Positions 27,779 through 36,153 of a DNA stretch of 64,000 bases are shown in pieces (the stretch's first letter is position 1; the number at the start of each line of letters is the position of its first letter). Under the pieces are notes generated by a model. It saw nothing but the letters and a program-made list of their open reading frames with translations. It made no database searches and was not told where the DNA came from. This DNA comes from Runella sp. SP2 (GTDB taxonomy: Bacteria; Bacteroidota; Bacteroidia; Cytophagales; Spirosomataceae). Made by a program: the position numbers and the translations under genes. The stretch covers positions 4,030,001-4,094,000 of the forward strand of contig NZ_CP031030.1 of the NCBI RefSeq assembly GCF_003711225.1, in the 5' to 3' direction.

Positions 27779-28052
27779 AATAGAGTAGAGTAAGTACTGT
27801 TAAACAAAGCACTCACGATGAAGCTATACAACAGCAACCAGAAGAAAATTTTTATAAAAAAATGGTTTTCTTTCAGGTGGCATTATACCACTTTAACGTC
27901 CCTATTTTTAGGACAAAAACTATACCAAAAAGAGAAAGATTGAAGCAACACCCTATAATACAAGAAGTTACGCATTATACTTTATTTTCACCAAAAATAT
28001 AAGTATCAAAATCGGATGCCCAGGTATAGTCCACAAATTTTGTGCCATTTAT

Positions 28053-28727
28053 TTAAGGCAGAAGGTCAGGACGCCGCGCTTGTGTGCGTTCTAACGATTG
28101 TTGAAAGCGCCAATCAGAAATTTTGGCTTCGTGCCCCGAAAGTAGAATGTCAGGAACTTTCCAACCTTCAAAATCAGCAGGGCGCGTATAAACAGGGGGC
28201 GCCAATAAATTGTCTTGAAAAGAATCGGTAAGGGCGGAGGTTTCGTCGTTTAGAACCCCTGGAATAAGGCGAATAATTGAATCGGCAATGACGCAAGCAG
28301 CCAACTCGCCACCAGATAGTACATAATCTCCAATGCTAATTTCTTTGGTAATAAAATGCGTTCTCACCCGCTCATCCACCCCCTTGTAGTGCCCACAAAG
28401 AATGATTAAATTTTCGGTGAGCGACAGGCGGTTGGATGTTTTTTGGTTGAGGCGCTCGCCATCGGGCGTTACGTAAATCACCTCATCGTAGGTGCGTTCG
28501 CTCTGAAGTTTTCGAATACAGCGCGCAATGGGCTCGATGGTGAGCACCATTCCAGCACCACCTCCAAAGGCATAATCATCCACTTGGCGTTGTTTGTTGA
28601 GACTATAGTCGCGCAAGTCGTGCACAACCACCTCTACATGCCCACCCTCTTGGGCACGTTTCAAAATAGAGTGTTCAAAAAAACTATCTAACAAACGAGG
28701 CAAACAAGTGATGATGTCAATGCGCAT
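28053..28727 (-). CDS. trmD: tRNA (guanine-37-N1)-methyltransferase
   Basis: A 224-aa SPOUT enzyme that uses SAM to methylate G37 of tRNAs for Leu, Pro and Arg, preventing +1 frameshifting. Visible motifs are [21 protein letters not shown] at the start, [25 protein letters not shown], and the trefoil-knot SAM site [14 protein letters not shown] with PGVL. Length is normal. It is the third gene of rpsP-rimM-trmD. Confidence 0.97.
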   Translation of the reverse strand: MRIDIITCLPRLLDSFFEHSILKRAQEGGHVEVVVHDLRDYSLNKQRQVDDYAFGGGAGMVLTIEPIARCIRKLQSERTYDEVIYVTPDGERLNQKTSNRLSLTENLIILCGHYKGVDERVRTHFITKEISIGDYVLSGGELAACVIADSIIRLIPGVLNDETSALTDSFQDNLLAPPVYTRPADFEGWKVPDILLSGHEAKISDWRFQQSLERTQARRPDLLP

Positions 28728-28758
28728 AGGTATATTTCTTACAGCTTTTCGTGGGAAA

Positions 28759-29331
28759 TTAATCTTCTATTTCACTATCATCGTCATCAGCGACGGCGTT
28801 CGTTCCTTCGGTATAAACATCCACTAAACCTTCAGGAAGAACTACATTCATCACTTTTTCTTGGCGATTTACGCCTTTGATAATATCATCATTGACAGGA
28901 ATGAGCACTTCTTGTCCCTGATACTCCATCGCAATCAGGTCTTGTGTAGCCATGGTATAGACAGTTGTCACCAAGCCTAGTGCACCCAACGTAGCGTCTA
29001 AAACTCTAAAACCAACAATTTCGTGGTAGTAAAACTTTGAACCGTCCAGTTCATCGAGGGTATCTTCTGGCAAGAAAAGTGGACAATTAATCAGCGGAGT
29101 AGCCTGTTCAATTGAATGAATATCTTCAAACTTCACGATGGCTTTATTTCCCCGTTGAATATTGATTTGCTGGATAAAATAAGGAATTAACTGCCCTTTT
29201 ATTTCGACAAAGACAGACTCCATCTGCTCGTAGTCGTCAGGAAAGTCAACGTCCAGGAAGATAACCACCTCTCCTTTCGTCCCATGGGTACGGGTGATGT
29301 GGCCGAGTTGAAAACAATCGTTATGCTGCAT
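28759..29331 (-). CDS. rimM: 16S rRNA processing protein RimM
   Basis: A 190-aa assembly factor for the 30S head that binds S19. The N-terminal RimM barrel begins [18 protein letters not shown], and a PRC-barrel follows (about 95-170: [28 protein letters not shown]). A short acidic tail ([10 protein letters not shown]) ends the protein. It lies between rpsP and trmD as is usual, but an intrinsic terminator separates it from rpsP. Confidence 0.95.
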   Translation of the reverse strand: MQHNDCFQLGHITRTHGTKGEVVIFLDVDFPDDYEQMESVFVEIKGQLIPYFIQQINIQRGNKAIVKFEDIHSIEQATPLINCPLFLPEDTLDELDGSKFYYHEIVGFRVLDATLGALGLVTTVYTMATQDLIAMEYQGQEVLIPVNDDIIKGVNRQEKVMNVVLPEGLVDVYTEGTNAVADDDDSEIED

Positions 29332-29349
29332 GATGTCTAAAAAACAAAA

Positions 29350-29385
29350 AATGGTATGGGACTAACTGGATAGCCCCATACCATT
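29350..29385 (-). terminator. Intrinsic terminator/attenuator between rpsP and rimM
   Basis: AATGGTATGGG (29350-29360) and CCCATACCATT (29375-29385) form an 11-bp stem. On the minus strand it is followed by a T-rich tract (TTTTTGTTTT). It should reduce read-through from rpsP into rimM-trmD. Confidence 0.8.
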
Positions 29386-29400
29386 TGTAAAAAGAGAAAA

Positions 29401-29919
29401 TTATTCAGCTGCTCCTTCGGCTGGGGCTGCCTCTTCGGCTGCTGCCTCAACTTCTGCTACTGCTACTGCATTTTTCTGTGCAATAGCGGCCGCACGTGCT
29501 TCATTCACTTTGCGTTCTGCATCTAGTTTTGCCAATTTCTCATCTGCTTGTTTTTTGGTCAAGCCTTCAGATTTGGCATCATTACGTGAAGCTTTTTCTT
29601 GTTTCCAAGCTTCAAAACGAGCATCAGCAACTTCTTGAGTGATTGCCCCTTTTCTTACCCCTACTTGCAAGTGCTTACGCAACATTACACCTTCGTGGCT
29701 CAAAAGCGCACGAGTAGTATCTGTAGGCTGAGCACCATTTAAAAGCCATTTTACCGCTTTGTCAACGTTCAAAACAACTTTTGCAGGGTTAGCAATTGGG
29801 TTATACGTACCCAATTTTTCAATGAAACGACCATCACGTGGTGCTTTAGCATCTGCTACGACGATGTCGTACATTGCTCCTTTTTTGCGTCCGCGACGCG
29901 CTAAACGAATTCTTACCAT
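29401..29919 (-). CDS. rpsP: 30S ribosomal protein S16 with long Ala/Glu-rich tail
   Basis: A 172-aa protein. Residues 1-85 are canonical S16 ([47 protein letters not shown]). The remaining 85 residues are a charged and Ala-rich extension ([21 protein letters not shown], ending AAPAEGAAE); C-terminal extensions of this kind are common in Bacteroidota. It is the first gene of rpsP-rimM-trmD. A GAAGGA/TCCTTC hairpin lies in its leader (29943-29959), a possible autoregulatory element. Confidence 0.96.
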   Translation of the reverse strand: MVRIRLARRGRKKGAMYDIVVADAKAPRDGRFIEKLGTYNPIANPAKVVLNVDKAVKWLLNGAQPTDTTRALLSHEGVMLRKHLQVGVRKGAITQEVADARFEAWKQEKASRNDAKSEGLTKKQADEKLAKLDAERKVNEARAAAIAQKNAVAVAEVEAAAEEAAPAEGAAE

Positions 29920-30005
29920 TGTTTTTGTTCAGTTTACTATATGAAGGAACACGTCCTTCGTGTGTAACGTGGGCGCAAAAGTACGCGATTTTCCTTAAAA
30001 AACAA

Positions 30006-30036
30006 AATGGGCATTGTTTTTGAAACAATGCCCATT
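30006..30036 (-). terminator. Intrinsic terminator of the ompA-like gene
   Basis: AATGGGCATTGTTT and AAACAATGCCCATT form a perfect 14-bp stem with a 3-nt loop. On the minus strand it is followed by TTTGTTTTTT. Confidence 0.92.
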
Positions 30037-30063
30037 CGTAATTTTTATATGAACCGTTACCGA

Positions 30064-31632
30064 TTATTTCTTCTTTTTAGGCTCTTTGGCTACTTTACTT
30101 GGCTCTTGGTCTTTCTTTTTACCCGTACGGAAGCCTGCAGGATAAGAAGAACGAATCGAGTTCATTGGCAAAATACGAATCTCTACCCGACGGTTACGGC
30201 TCATACCTTCCACTGACTTATTATCAGATACTGGGCGCAGCTCTCCGTAGTATTCTACCAATACGCGGCTTGGGTCTTGCATACCGTTACGAATCAGATA
30301 ACGTTTGGCAGCTTCCACCCGGCGCTTCGACAACTGGAAGTTATAATTATCAGACGCACGGGCATCGGTATGGCCTACAATCACCGCGCGGCAGTTTGGA
30401 CGCACGTTCAAGAGGTCAATTACTTGCTTCAAGATTTGCTGAGATGGGTCTTTGATGATGGCTTTATCAGTATCAAACTCAATATTACCAAACATCGCTT
30501 CGCACTCTTCTTTAGGCAAATTTTTCGCAATGATGTCTTTCACGTATTTTTCCAAATCCATCGCAACCCCGCCCCCAGACACGATGCTGTTGGTTGGTGT
30601 GTTGGGTTCTTTATCAAACAAATCAGCTACACCATCACCATCTGTATCGGTAAACAAGCGTGGATCAACTGGCTTAGGCATATTTGCTTTAGCAATCGAG
30701 TCTGCGTCGTTCATGGTAGGGTTATACGGCGGCGCAATCAAATCCAATGGGTTGGTGTAGCGCAAGTGGTAGCGACCTTTGGCAGGGTCATGTACCCAGT
30801 TTCCTTTGGCATCTTTTTTCGCCATCACCGCATTCTTGCCTATTTTATAAGTTAGCGAAAGGCCAACGCTTCCCCACTTATCTAATTTTGAATCGCCTTT
30901 TCTAAACAACCAAATATCTTGGCGAGGGTATTGTTCTGAACCACCTCCACCGTAAGTTACGTCTAATTTCTCCGTATTTACGTGATTGAGGGTAAAATCT
31001 AAACCAATGTCGATTCGAGGAGATGCTTCAAAATGAATGGCAGAACCAATTGGGAAAACAATTTCACGGGTATAAGTCGAACCGTCGCGTTCCCACTCAC
31101 CTGCTGTTTTAGAGCTTCGGTTGGTATTGGTACGAATCAATTCAACTGATTTGCCAGTACCTAAGCGATACACCCGCGAGTTGAACCACATGTAGCCATA
31201 ACCAGCATACACATCCCACTTCCAGCGTTTCAGTTTATTGTATCCAAACAAAATCGGCTTGAGGTTTGCGTGAGCGTTGATTGTGGTTTGTAAAAACCCT
31301 TTACTTTCAAAATGGGCGTTGTAAATACGCTCTTTTGAACCATTCAGGTTTCCAGTCCAAAAATTAAGACTAGCGCCAAAAATAGGCGTTACTTGCTTGT
31401 GGAGCGCAAGCCCAAGGCCACCCGTCAAATGTTCTTCGGGGCCGAGTTTAAAATCATACTGACGAAGATCCCCATAAAATTGGGTAAGAGCTGGGGTAAT
31501 TGTAAGTGCCCATGTATTTAACTTGTTTGGACCTTCGTAGCCCGCGTTTTTAGGGCTAGGCGACTGCGCATTGGTCTTTGCGACAGCCAACGATAACAAA
31601 AATAGAGTGGACAGTAAATTAATTTTTTTCAT
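30064..31632 (-). CDS. OmpA-family outer-membrane protein
   Basis: A protein of about 522 aa starting at MKKINLLSTLFLLSLAVA, with a signal peptide ending TNAQ. Residues 30-300 form a predicted barrel (WALTITPALTQFYGDLRQYDF, KWDVYAGYGYMWFNSRV). A Ca-binding thrombospondin-3-like repeat follows (DTDGDGVADLFDKEPNTP). The C-terminal OmpA domain (about 410-495) binds peptidoglycan (IVGHTDARASDNYNFQLSKRR). The very C-terminus is Lys-rich. It anchors the outer membrane to the cell wall. An in-frame ATG 30 codons upstream would give an implausible leader. Confidence 0.93.
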   Translation of the reverse strand: MKKINLLSTLFLLSLAVAKTNAQSPSPKNAGYEGPNKLNTWALTITPALTQFYGDLRQYDFKLGPEEHLTGGLGLALHKQVTPIFGASLNFWTGNLNGSKERIYNAHFESKGFLQTTINAHANLKPILFGYNKLKRWKWDVYAGYGYMWFNSRVYRLGTGKSVELIRTNTNRSSKTAGEWERDGSTYTREIVFPIGSAIHFEASPRIDIGLDFTLNHVNTEKLDVTYGGGGSEQYPRQDIWLFRKGDSKLDKWGSVGLSLTYKIGKNAVMAKKDAKGNWVHDPAKGRYHLRYTNPLDLIAPPYNPTMNDADSIAKANMPKPVDPRLFTDTDGDGVADLFDKEPNTPTNSIVSGGGVAMDLEKYVKDIIAKNLPKEECEAMFGNIEFDTDKAIIKDPSQQILKQVIDLLNVRPNCRAVIVGHTDARASDNYNFQLSKRRVEAAKRYLIRNGMQDPSRVLVEYYGELRPVSDNKSVEGMSRNRRVEIRILPMNSIRSSYPAGFRTGKKKDQEPSKVAKEPKKKK

Positions 31633-31685
31633 GGGCAATGAGTGTTGTTTACTGCAAAATAGTATTACAAAACTTTTTTTTAATA

Positions 31686-32095
31686 GCGTAATCGGGCCTA
31701 TAAGCCGGATTCTGTTTATCAATTTAACTTGACAATCTTATCATTTATCTGGCTTCAACGTTGCCGTTGAAATCTATCAACCTACCCATGCCGACACCTC
31801 CGAAGAGAATTAGAACGAGTAGCTCTAAAATCGACACTTATTTGGTCTTTCAGCCCGTAAGGTTTACCGTGCCCCGTCTGTCGCCAGCCGAGCGGTGGGC
31901 TTTTACTCCACCTTTTCACCTTTTCCATCTCTTATTCAGAAACGGTAGTTTATTTTCTGTTGCACTTGCTGTCAAATAGCCGTCGCCAACTATTTGCCTT
32001 CCCGTTAGGAAGTACGGTACTCTGCGCTGTCCGGACTTTCCTTCCTGCCTTCAACATAAAGCGAGAGCAGAACGATAAGACGGCCTCGATAACGC
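31686..32095 (-). ncRNA. rnpB: RNase P RNA (M1), bacterial type A
   Basis: Read on the minus strand, the segment has the conserved P4 5' strand GGAAAGTCCGGACAGCGCAGAG (in two parts around 32010-32045), the downstream block GGTAAACCTTACGGGCTG, and the P4/P1 3' end AGAATCCGGCTTATAGGCCC (31690-31712). The P1 helix is formed by GCGTTATCG near 32095 and CGATTACGC near 31686. Size is about 410 nt, normal for the RNA that cleaves 5' leaders from pre-tRNA. End positions are estimated from the P1 helix. Confidence 0.93.
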
Positions 32096-32187
32096 TATCG
32101 GGTACAAAGCTATAAAGAGTTCGCCTCTTTAAAAATCAAATAAAAAGAAAAAAATCGTAAATACCATGAATAGGGGCGCTTTTTACC

Positions 32188-33621
32188 CTACAATAAGCCG
32201 TCTATTTTGACGTCAATCTGTCCTTTTGCCACAATTAATGCTACCAAAGAGGTCGGCGTTAGATAGACTTGATCGGGGTCAAGACGGTCTAATCGTCCTC
32301 CAAATGCAACTCCTTTTGCCACTTTTCGGTTTGTAAGCTGTTGGCGAATAGCTTTTTGCGCTTCATCCACCTGATCACCTACCGAAAACACAAACTGCTG
32401 TTCTATCTGTTTGGCAAATTTTCCTTGTAAGAGCCAGTTGGCCGTTTTCAATAACACATTCTTGGTGTCTAAATCATAATCAACATTTTTCAACGATAAC
32501 GTTCGTGACGCTGCATCATAATGCGGAATTCCTTTCAAATAAATGACGCCATTGATACTTCCCTTCACGCCTGATTTGATAATCAGCTTATCGTTCTGAC
32601 CATAAATATCAACACTCGTCACCTCAATTTTGTATTTTCCTTCTTTAAAATCAAACCGTTTTCCTACAAATTGCGTAGCTGCTAGCTTCGACGCTTCTTC
32701 GTAAGGCACGACCCCAATCAAGCCAATCTGAAAGCCTTTGGGAATATCTTTCACAATCATCAAATTAGGAATTTCAGTCGCAGGTTTGATGGTTGGTTTT
32801 TCCCCCGTGAGGGTTTGGGTAAAGCCCCTGATGCCGATACTTGTACTGATTTTTCCTTTATCTACTTGGAACGGTGTCATTAAAATATCAGTCGGAGTAA
32901 CAACCAGCCAAGTACGGTATTCTTCCGACAATTGGCGCGGCTCTCTGATAAGGTTCCATGCCTGCACTACGTATGGTTTTACTTCGATGCTCTCTTGAAT
33001 GTTTTTATCAATGGCCTTGGAAAACGTCTCAAGGTTTTCGGAAATTTTACGGCTGATGATTCCCGTAATTGGGATTTCGATGTTGGCTACTTTAATGCTC
33101 GGCTTAGTCACCCAATCAAACCCTGCAGATACCGTCTGAGAACGCACTTTCCAGTCGGGGTCAACGCCAAAGCGCGTCATAAATTTGAGATTGATTTGAA
33201 ATTCGGTCGCTTGTGCACCCGTAATTCCTAGCACTTGGTACGATTTTTCTCCCCAAATTTTCAGCGGAACAGTATAGTATAACAGCGAATCGCGGGCTTC
33301 CGCTGCAATGAGCGCCCTTTTCCACACTTTTATTTTAAATCCTTCTTGGCGGTCGTTATCTTCATAAATCAAGCCTTGCACTTGTGTATTGAGGTGGCGC
33401 GTCAGTTCGGCAATCGACAACTCGATGGGAACGTGAACCGTCGATCTATGTTTCTCACTCTGAATATCCATGTTCGTGTGTTTATACGATTCAGTAGGTG
33501 CTTTAGGCTGCGTGGTGGTGGATGGCTGGCAACCTGTTACTACTAAAAAACAAACTACGGGTAAAAAAAGCAACGACTTTGAAAAGTGAAAACAAATAAC
33601 AAATGGCTGTTTTTGTAGCAT
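32188..33621 (-). CDS. DUF4403-family lipoprotein
   Basis: A protein of about 477 aa with an N-terminal hydrophobic stretch and a lipobox (VVTGC, near residue 31), so it is probably lipid-anchored in the periplasm or outer membrane. The body fits the DUF4403 family: HVPIELSIAELTRHLNTQ, YTVPLKIWG, PEWKVRSxT-like DPDWKVRSQTV, KPYVVQAWNLIREPRQLSEEYRTWLVVTP and a C-terminal VALIVAKGQIDVKIDGLL. These proteins resemble tubular lipid-binding (BPI/TULIP-like) folds by general description, but the function is unknown. The start is uncertain (33642 or 33621). Confidence 0.83.
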   Translation of the reverse strand: MLQKQPFVICFHFSKSLLFLPVVCFLVVTGCQPSTTTQPKAPTESYKHTNMDIQSEKHRSTVHVPIELSIAELTRHLNTQVQGLIYEDNDRQEGFKIKVWKRALIAAEARDSLLYYTVPLKIWGEKSYQVLGITGAQATEFQINLKFMTRFGVDPDWKVRSQTVSAGFDWVTKPSIKVANIEIPITGIISRKISENLETFSKAIDKNIQESIEVKPYVVQAWNLIREPRQLSEEYRTWLVVTPTDILMTPFQVDKGKISTSIGIRGFTQTLTGEKPTIKPATEIPNLMIVKDIPKGFQIGLIGVVPYEEASKLAATQFVGKRFDFKEGKYKIEVTSVDIYGQNDKLIIKSGVKGSINGVIYLKGIPHYDAASRTLSLKNVDYDLDTKNVLLKTANWLLQGKFAKQIEQQFVFSVGDQVDEAQKAIRQQLTNRKVAKGVAFGGRLDRLDPDQVYLTPTSLVALIVAKGQIDVKIDGLL

Positions 33622-33659
33622 GGCAGTTAGGTGCAAAAGCACGCGTTATTTGGGTTAAA

Positions 33660-34142
33660 TTAAGGTTGGTCTTCGATGTAACAACAGGGTATTTTCCAAT
33701 CAACTCCTTGTACGCGCTGAACTCCCATAATGGCCTGTGGCATCAGTTGTTTCAGGGCGTGGATACCCGCAGCAAATCCTTGTGGCTGCTCGGCTGTAAT
33801 GACGATACGCTGGGGTGAAATGTCCAAAAAATAGCCTTTATGACCCAATTTTAGGTCTTTGCTTGGTACAAGATTGATGCCTTCTTTCACGCGAAAATTG
33901 CCCGCAAACACGCGCGTATCATGCCCCGACACCAGCCCAATGGTTTGCGCAAACTCTTCGGCAAAGTGGCGCAAGTGGGGGTCGGTACTAGCGACGGCAA
34001 TCAGCAAAGTTTTGGGAAAAATAAAATGGCCATTTTTAGGCACTAAATGTGCTGGTTTGGGGACAATCGGGTAGGTTGACTGCGCCAAGGCTGTCCCCCA
34101 ACTCGCTACGCTTAACCACAGATACAAGCAAACTTTTTTCAC
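33660..34142 (-). pseudogene. Truncated GH20 beta-N-acetylhexosaminidase (N-terminal domain only)
   Basis: About 160 codons from a GTG start (VKKVCLYLWLSV, 34142). A signal peptide ends at ALAQ, and a GH20b-type N-terminal domain follows (YPIVPKPAHLVPKNGHFIFPKT, GYFLDISPQRIVITAEQPQGFAAGIHALKQLMP). The frame stops at IEDQP, exactly where full enzymes continue into the catalytic TIM barrel (family knowledge: IxDxPRFxWRGxMLD). No barrel sequence follows before the DUF4403 gene, so the catalytic domain is missing. It is either a relic or a free-standing domain. Confidence 0.72.
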
Positions 34143-34158
34143 CTTTTTCGTTCTTGAA

Positions 34159-34494
34159 TTAGGCCAAACGGGCTCCATTGGGGACGGGGCGCTCGGGCTG
34201 AGACAGCACCACTTCGCCATCGGGCAGCACAAATCCCGTCACGAGTATTTCCGACATAAAATCGGCCACTTGTTTTGGGGGAAAGTTGGTCACACAAATC
34301 ACTTGGCGACCTAGCAGTTCTTCTTTTGTATAAAGCTTCGTTACCTGCGCCGAACTGCGTTTTATCCCAATTTCGGCTCCTAAATCAACCCAAATTTTAT
34401 AGGCTGGTTTCCGCGCTTTTTGAAAGTCTTCCACCTGCACAATTGTTCCTGCGCGAAGTTCTACTTTTTCAAAGTCTTGCCACGAAATATCCAT
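34159..34494 (-). CDS. csaA: CsaA-like tRNA-binding / export chaperone protein
   Basis: A 111-aa protein of the CsaA/tRNA-binding (EMAP) OB fold: DFEKVELRAGTIVQVEDF, PAYKIWVDLGAEIGIKRSSAQVT, LLGRQVICVTNFPPKQVADFMSEILVTGF. The family binds tRNA and, in Bacillus, has been described as a secretion chaperone; the role here is inferred. It is 12 bp downstream of pheA and 16 bp upstream of the truncated GH20 gene. Confidence 0.93.
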   Translation of the reverse strand: MDISWQDFEKVELRAGTIVQVEDFQKARKPAYKIWVDLGAEIGIKRSSAQVTKLYTKEELLGRQVICVTNFPPKQVADFMSEILVTGFVLPDGEVVLSQPERPVPNGARLA

Positions 34495-34506
34495 TGTCGC
34501 TGTTTT

Positions 34507-35580
34507 TTACGTGTTCTTAACGTAGCTACCAAGCAATTTGATATAGCTGCGGTGTTTTTTAAACACTTTCTGCACATTCTCGTCCTTGAAGTACCCCTCT
34601 AATTCAATAAAAAACCAAAAATTAAAATCCTCGCTTCCTTTATAAGGGCGGCTTTCGATTTTGGTTAAGTTGATATTAGCTCGTTTAAAATCTTGAAGAA
34701 AGCCTGCTAAAATCCCTGGCTTCTCGGTGTCAGGCAAACGCGCAATCAACGTCGTTTTATCATTTTCGCTTGGCTGATTGATAAAATCTTTGGCCAAAAT
34801 AAAAAAGCGAGTGCGGTTGTTGCTATTGTCTTCGATGTTATCAAAAAGCACAGGTAAGCTAAACAAACGTGCCGCAATCACGGAGCAAATGGCCGCGCTT
34901 TCGGGGTCTTCGGAAGCCAATTTAGCCGCTTTCGATGTCGATTCTACCTGAATTTCTTCGGGCTGGGTTTGTTCAAAATACTTGTTTAAAAACCCACGAC
35001 ACTGACGAAAAGCAATGTCTTTTGAGTAAATACGCTTGATTTTAGAAGGGTTTTCACATTCTGTGGCAAGGGCAAAATGCACAGGAATTTTGAGCTCGGC
35101 AGCAATACTAATATTGGTTTCGTTTAATAAGTCAACCGTCTCATAAACAATCCCTTCTTGGTTATTTTCGATGGGAATTACCCCAAATTTTGCGCGTCCT
35201 GTATCCACAGCCTCAAACACCGACTTAATCGTTGGCAGGGTCATGTACTCGCTCATTGCCCCAAAACGACTTTCAGCCGCTTGGTGCGTGAAGCTCCCTT
35301 CAGGTCCCAAATAGGCAATGCGTTCGGGCAATTCAATATTTCTAGCAGTGGCAAAAATCTCCAGATAAATCGCCTCGATTGCCTCGGGCGTCAGCATCCC
35401 TTTGTTTTGTTTGTTAAGCCTATCCAAAATTGATTTTTCGCGTTCGGGGCGATAAATCACCGTCTTAGTAGCTCGTTTTAATTCTCCTACTTTATGCACC
35501 CACTGCATTCGTTGATTGAGGAGAATAAGTAATTGATCGTCAATGGCATCAATTTCTCGACGGATGTCTTCTAAAGTCAT
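34507..35580 (-). CDS. pheA: Bifunctional chorismate mutase / prephenate dehydratase (P-protein)
   Basis: A 357-aa enzyme of phenylalanine synthesis: chorismate to prephenate to phenylpyruvate. The N-terminal chorismate mutase (1-85) has REIDAIDDQLLILLNQR and RPEREKSILDRL. The dehydratase domain (about 88-270) has YLGPEGSFTHQAA, GVIPIENNQEG and the catalytic TRF in NNRTRFFIL. The C-terminal ACT domain (about 278-350) has the Phe-sensing IESRPYKG. Feedback inhibition by phenylalanine is expected. It is first in a unit with csaA. Confidence 0.96.
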   Translation of the reverse strand: MTLEDIRREIDAIDDQLLILLNQRMQWVHKVGELKRATKTVIYRPEREKSILDRLNKQNKGMLTPEAIEAIYLEIFATARNIELPERIAYLGPEGSFTHQAAESRFGAMSEYMTLPTIKSVFEAVDTGRAKFGVIPIENNQEGIVYETVDLLNETNISIAAELKIPVHFALATECENPSKIKRIYSKDIAFRQCRGFLNKYFEQTQPEEIQVESTSKAAKLASEDPESAAICSVIAARLFSLPVLFDNIEDNSNNRTRFFILAKDFINQPSENDKTTLIARLPDTEKPGILAGFLQDFKRANINLTKIESRPYKGSEDFNFWFFIELEGYFKDENVQKVFKKHRSYIKLLGSYVKNT

Positions 35581-35649
35581 TTTTTGGTTGGGTTAAAAAA
35601 CAAAACAGCGGTTAGTGGTCAGTGAAGAGTGGCCAACATAAAAAAGCTA

Positions 35650-36033
35650 TTAATCGTTGTCGGGAGTTTCACCATCAACAGGCGGTGGAATGGTCAGTCC
35701 CGCAAAGAGTGAGTCCATTTTGGCGGCATACTCAGCAGTATCATCCAAGTAATAATGTAAATCAGGTACAATGCGGAGTTGGTGACGAATTTTCGTTCCT
35801 AACAACTGACGAATAGATTTATGACGTTCTTGGATTTGTTCAAGTAATAATCCTTTGTTTTTGGCGGCCAAAAAACTCAAATAGACCCTTGCGACGCTCA
35901 AATCAGGCGACATTCGCACGACAGTCACGGTAATAAAGGCATTATCAAACCATGAACGGCCTTCTTTTTGAAATATATCGCTCAAATCTTTTTGGATTTG
36001 ACGCGCCACTTTTTGTTGTCTTTTCGATTCCAT
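35650..36033 (-). CDS. rbfA: Ribosome-binding factor A
   Basis: A 127-aa 30S maturation factor starting at MESKRQQKVARQIQKDLSDIF. The KH-like fold is shown by ITVTVVRMSPDLSVARVYLSFL and KIRHQLRIVPDLHYYLDDTAEYA. The acidic Pro tail PPPVDGETPDND is usual. An in-frame ATG 10 codons upstream was rejected. A good -7 box (TACCTTTG on the minus strand, 36072-36079) lies 39 bp upstream. Confidence 0.95.
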   Translation of the reverse strand: MESKRQQKVARQIQKDLSDIFQKEGRSWFDNAFITVTVVRMSPDLSVARVYLSFLAAKNKGLLLEQIQERHKSIRQLLGTKIRHQLRIVPDLHYYLDDTAEYAAKMDSLFAGLTIPPPVDGETPDND

Positions 36034-36071
36034 ACATATAGGTTGATGAAACGTACATTTCATCTTTTTTG

Positions 36072-36079
36072 CAAAGGTA
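36072..36079 (-). promoter_or_regulatory. rbfA -7 promoter box
   Basis: The minus strand reads TACCTTTG, a perfect match to the Bacteroidota TAnnTTTG, in the divergent gap before the CotH gene. Confidence 0.5.
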
Positions 36080-36153
36080 CAAAATTCTAAAACGCGAAAG
36101 TGGTACGGTTTTTGTTCAGGAGCTAAAATAGCAAATCAGATCACTCAGCGACT

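Noticed and set aside
27779..28052. Regulatory RNA in the gap before the giant repeat operon
   Set aside because: Only weak hairpins (GTGG/CCAC, GTCC/GGAC) are visible around 27876-27915, possibly a weak trmD terminator; nothing matches a known element.
31761..31979. A 72-codon open frame in the RNase P region
   Set aside because: It is antisense to the conserved rnpB RNA; the RNA signature explains the conservation.
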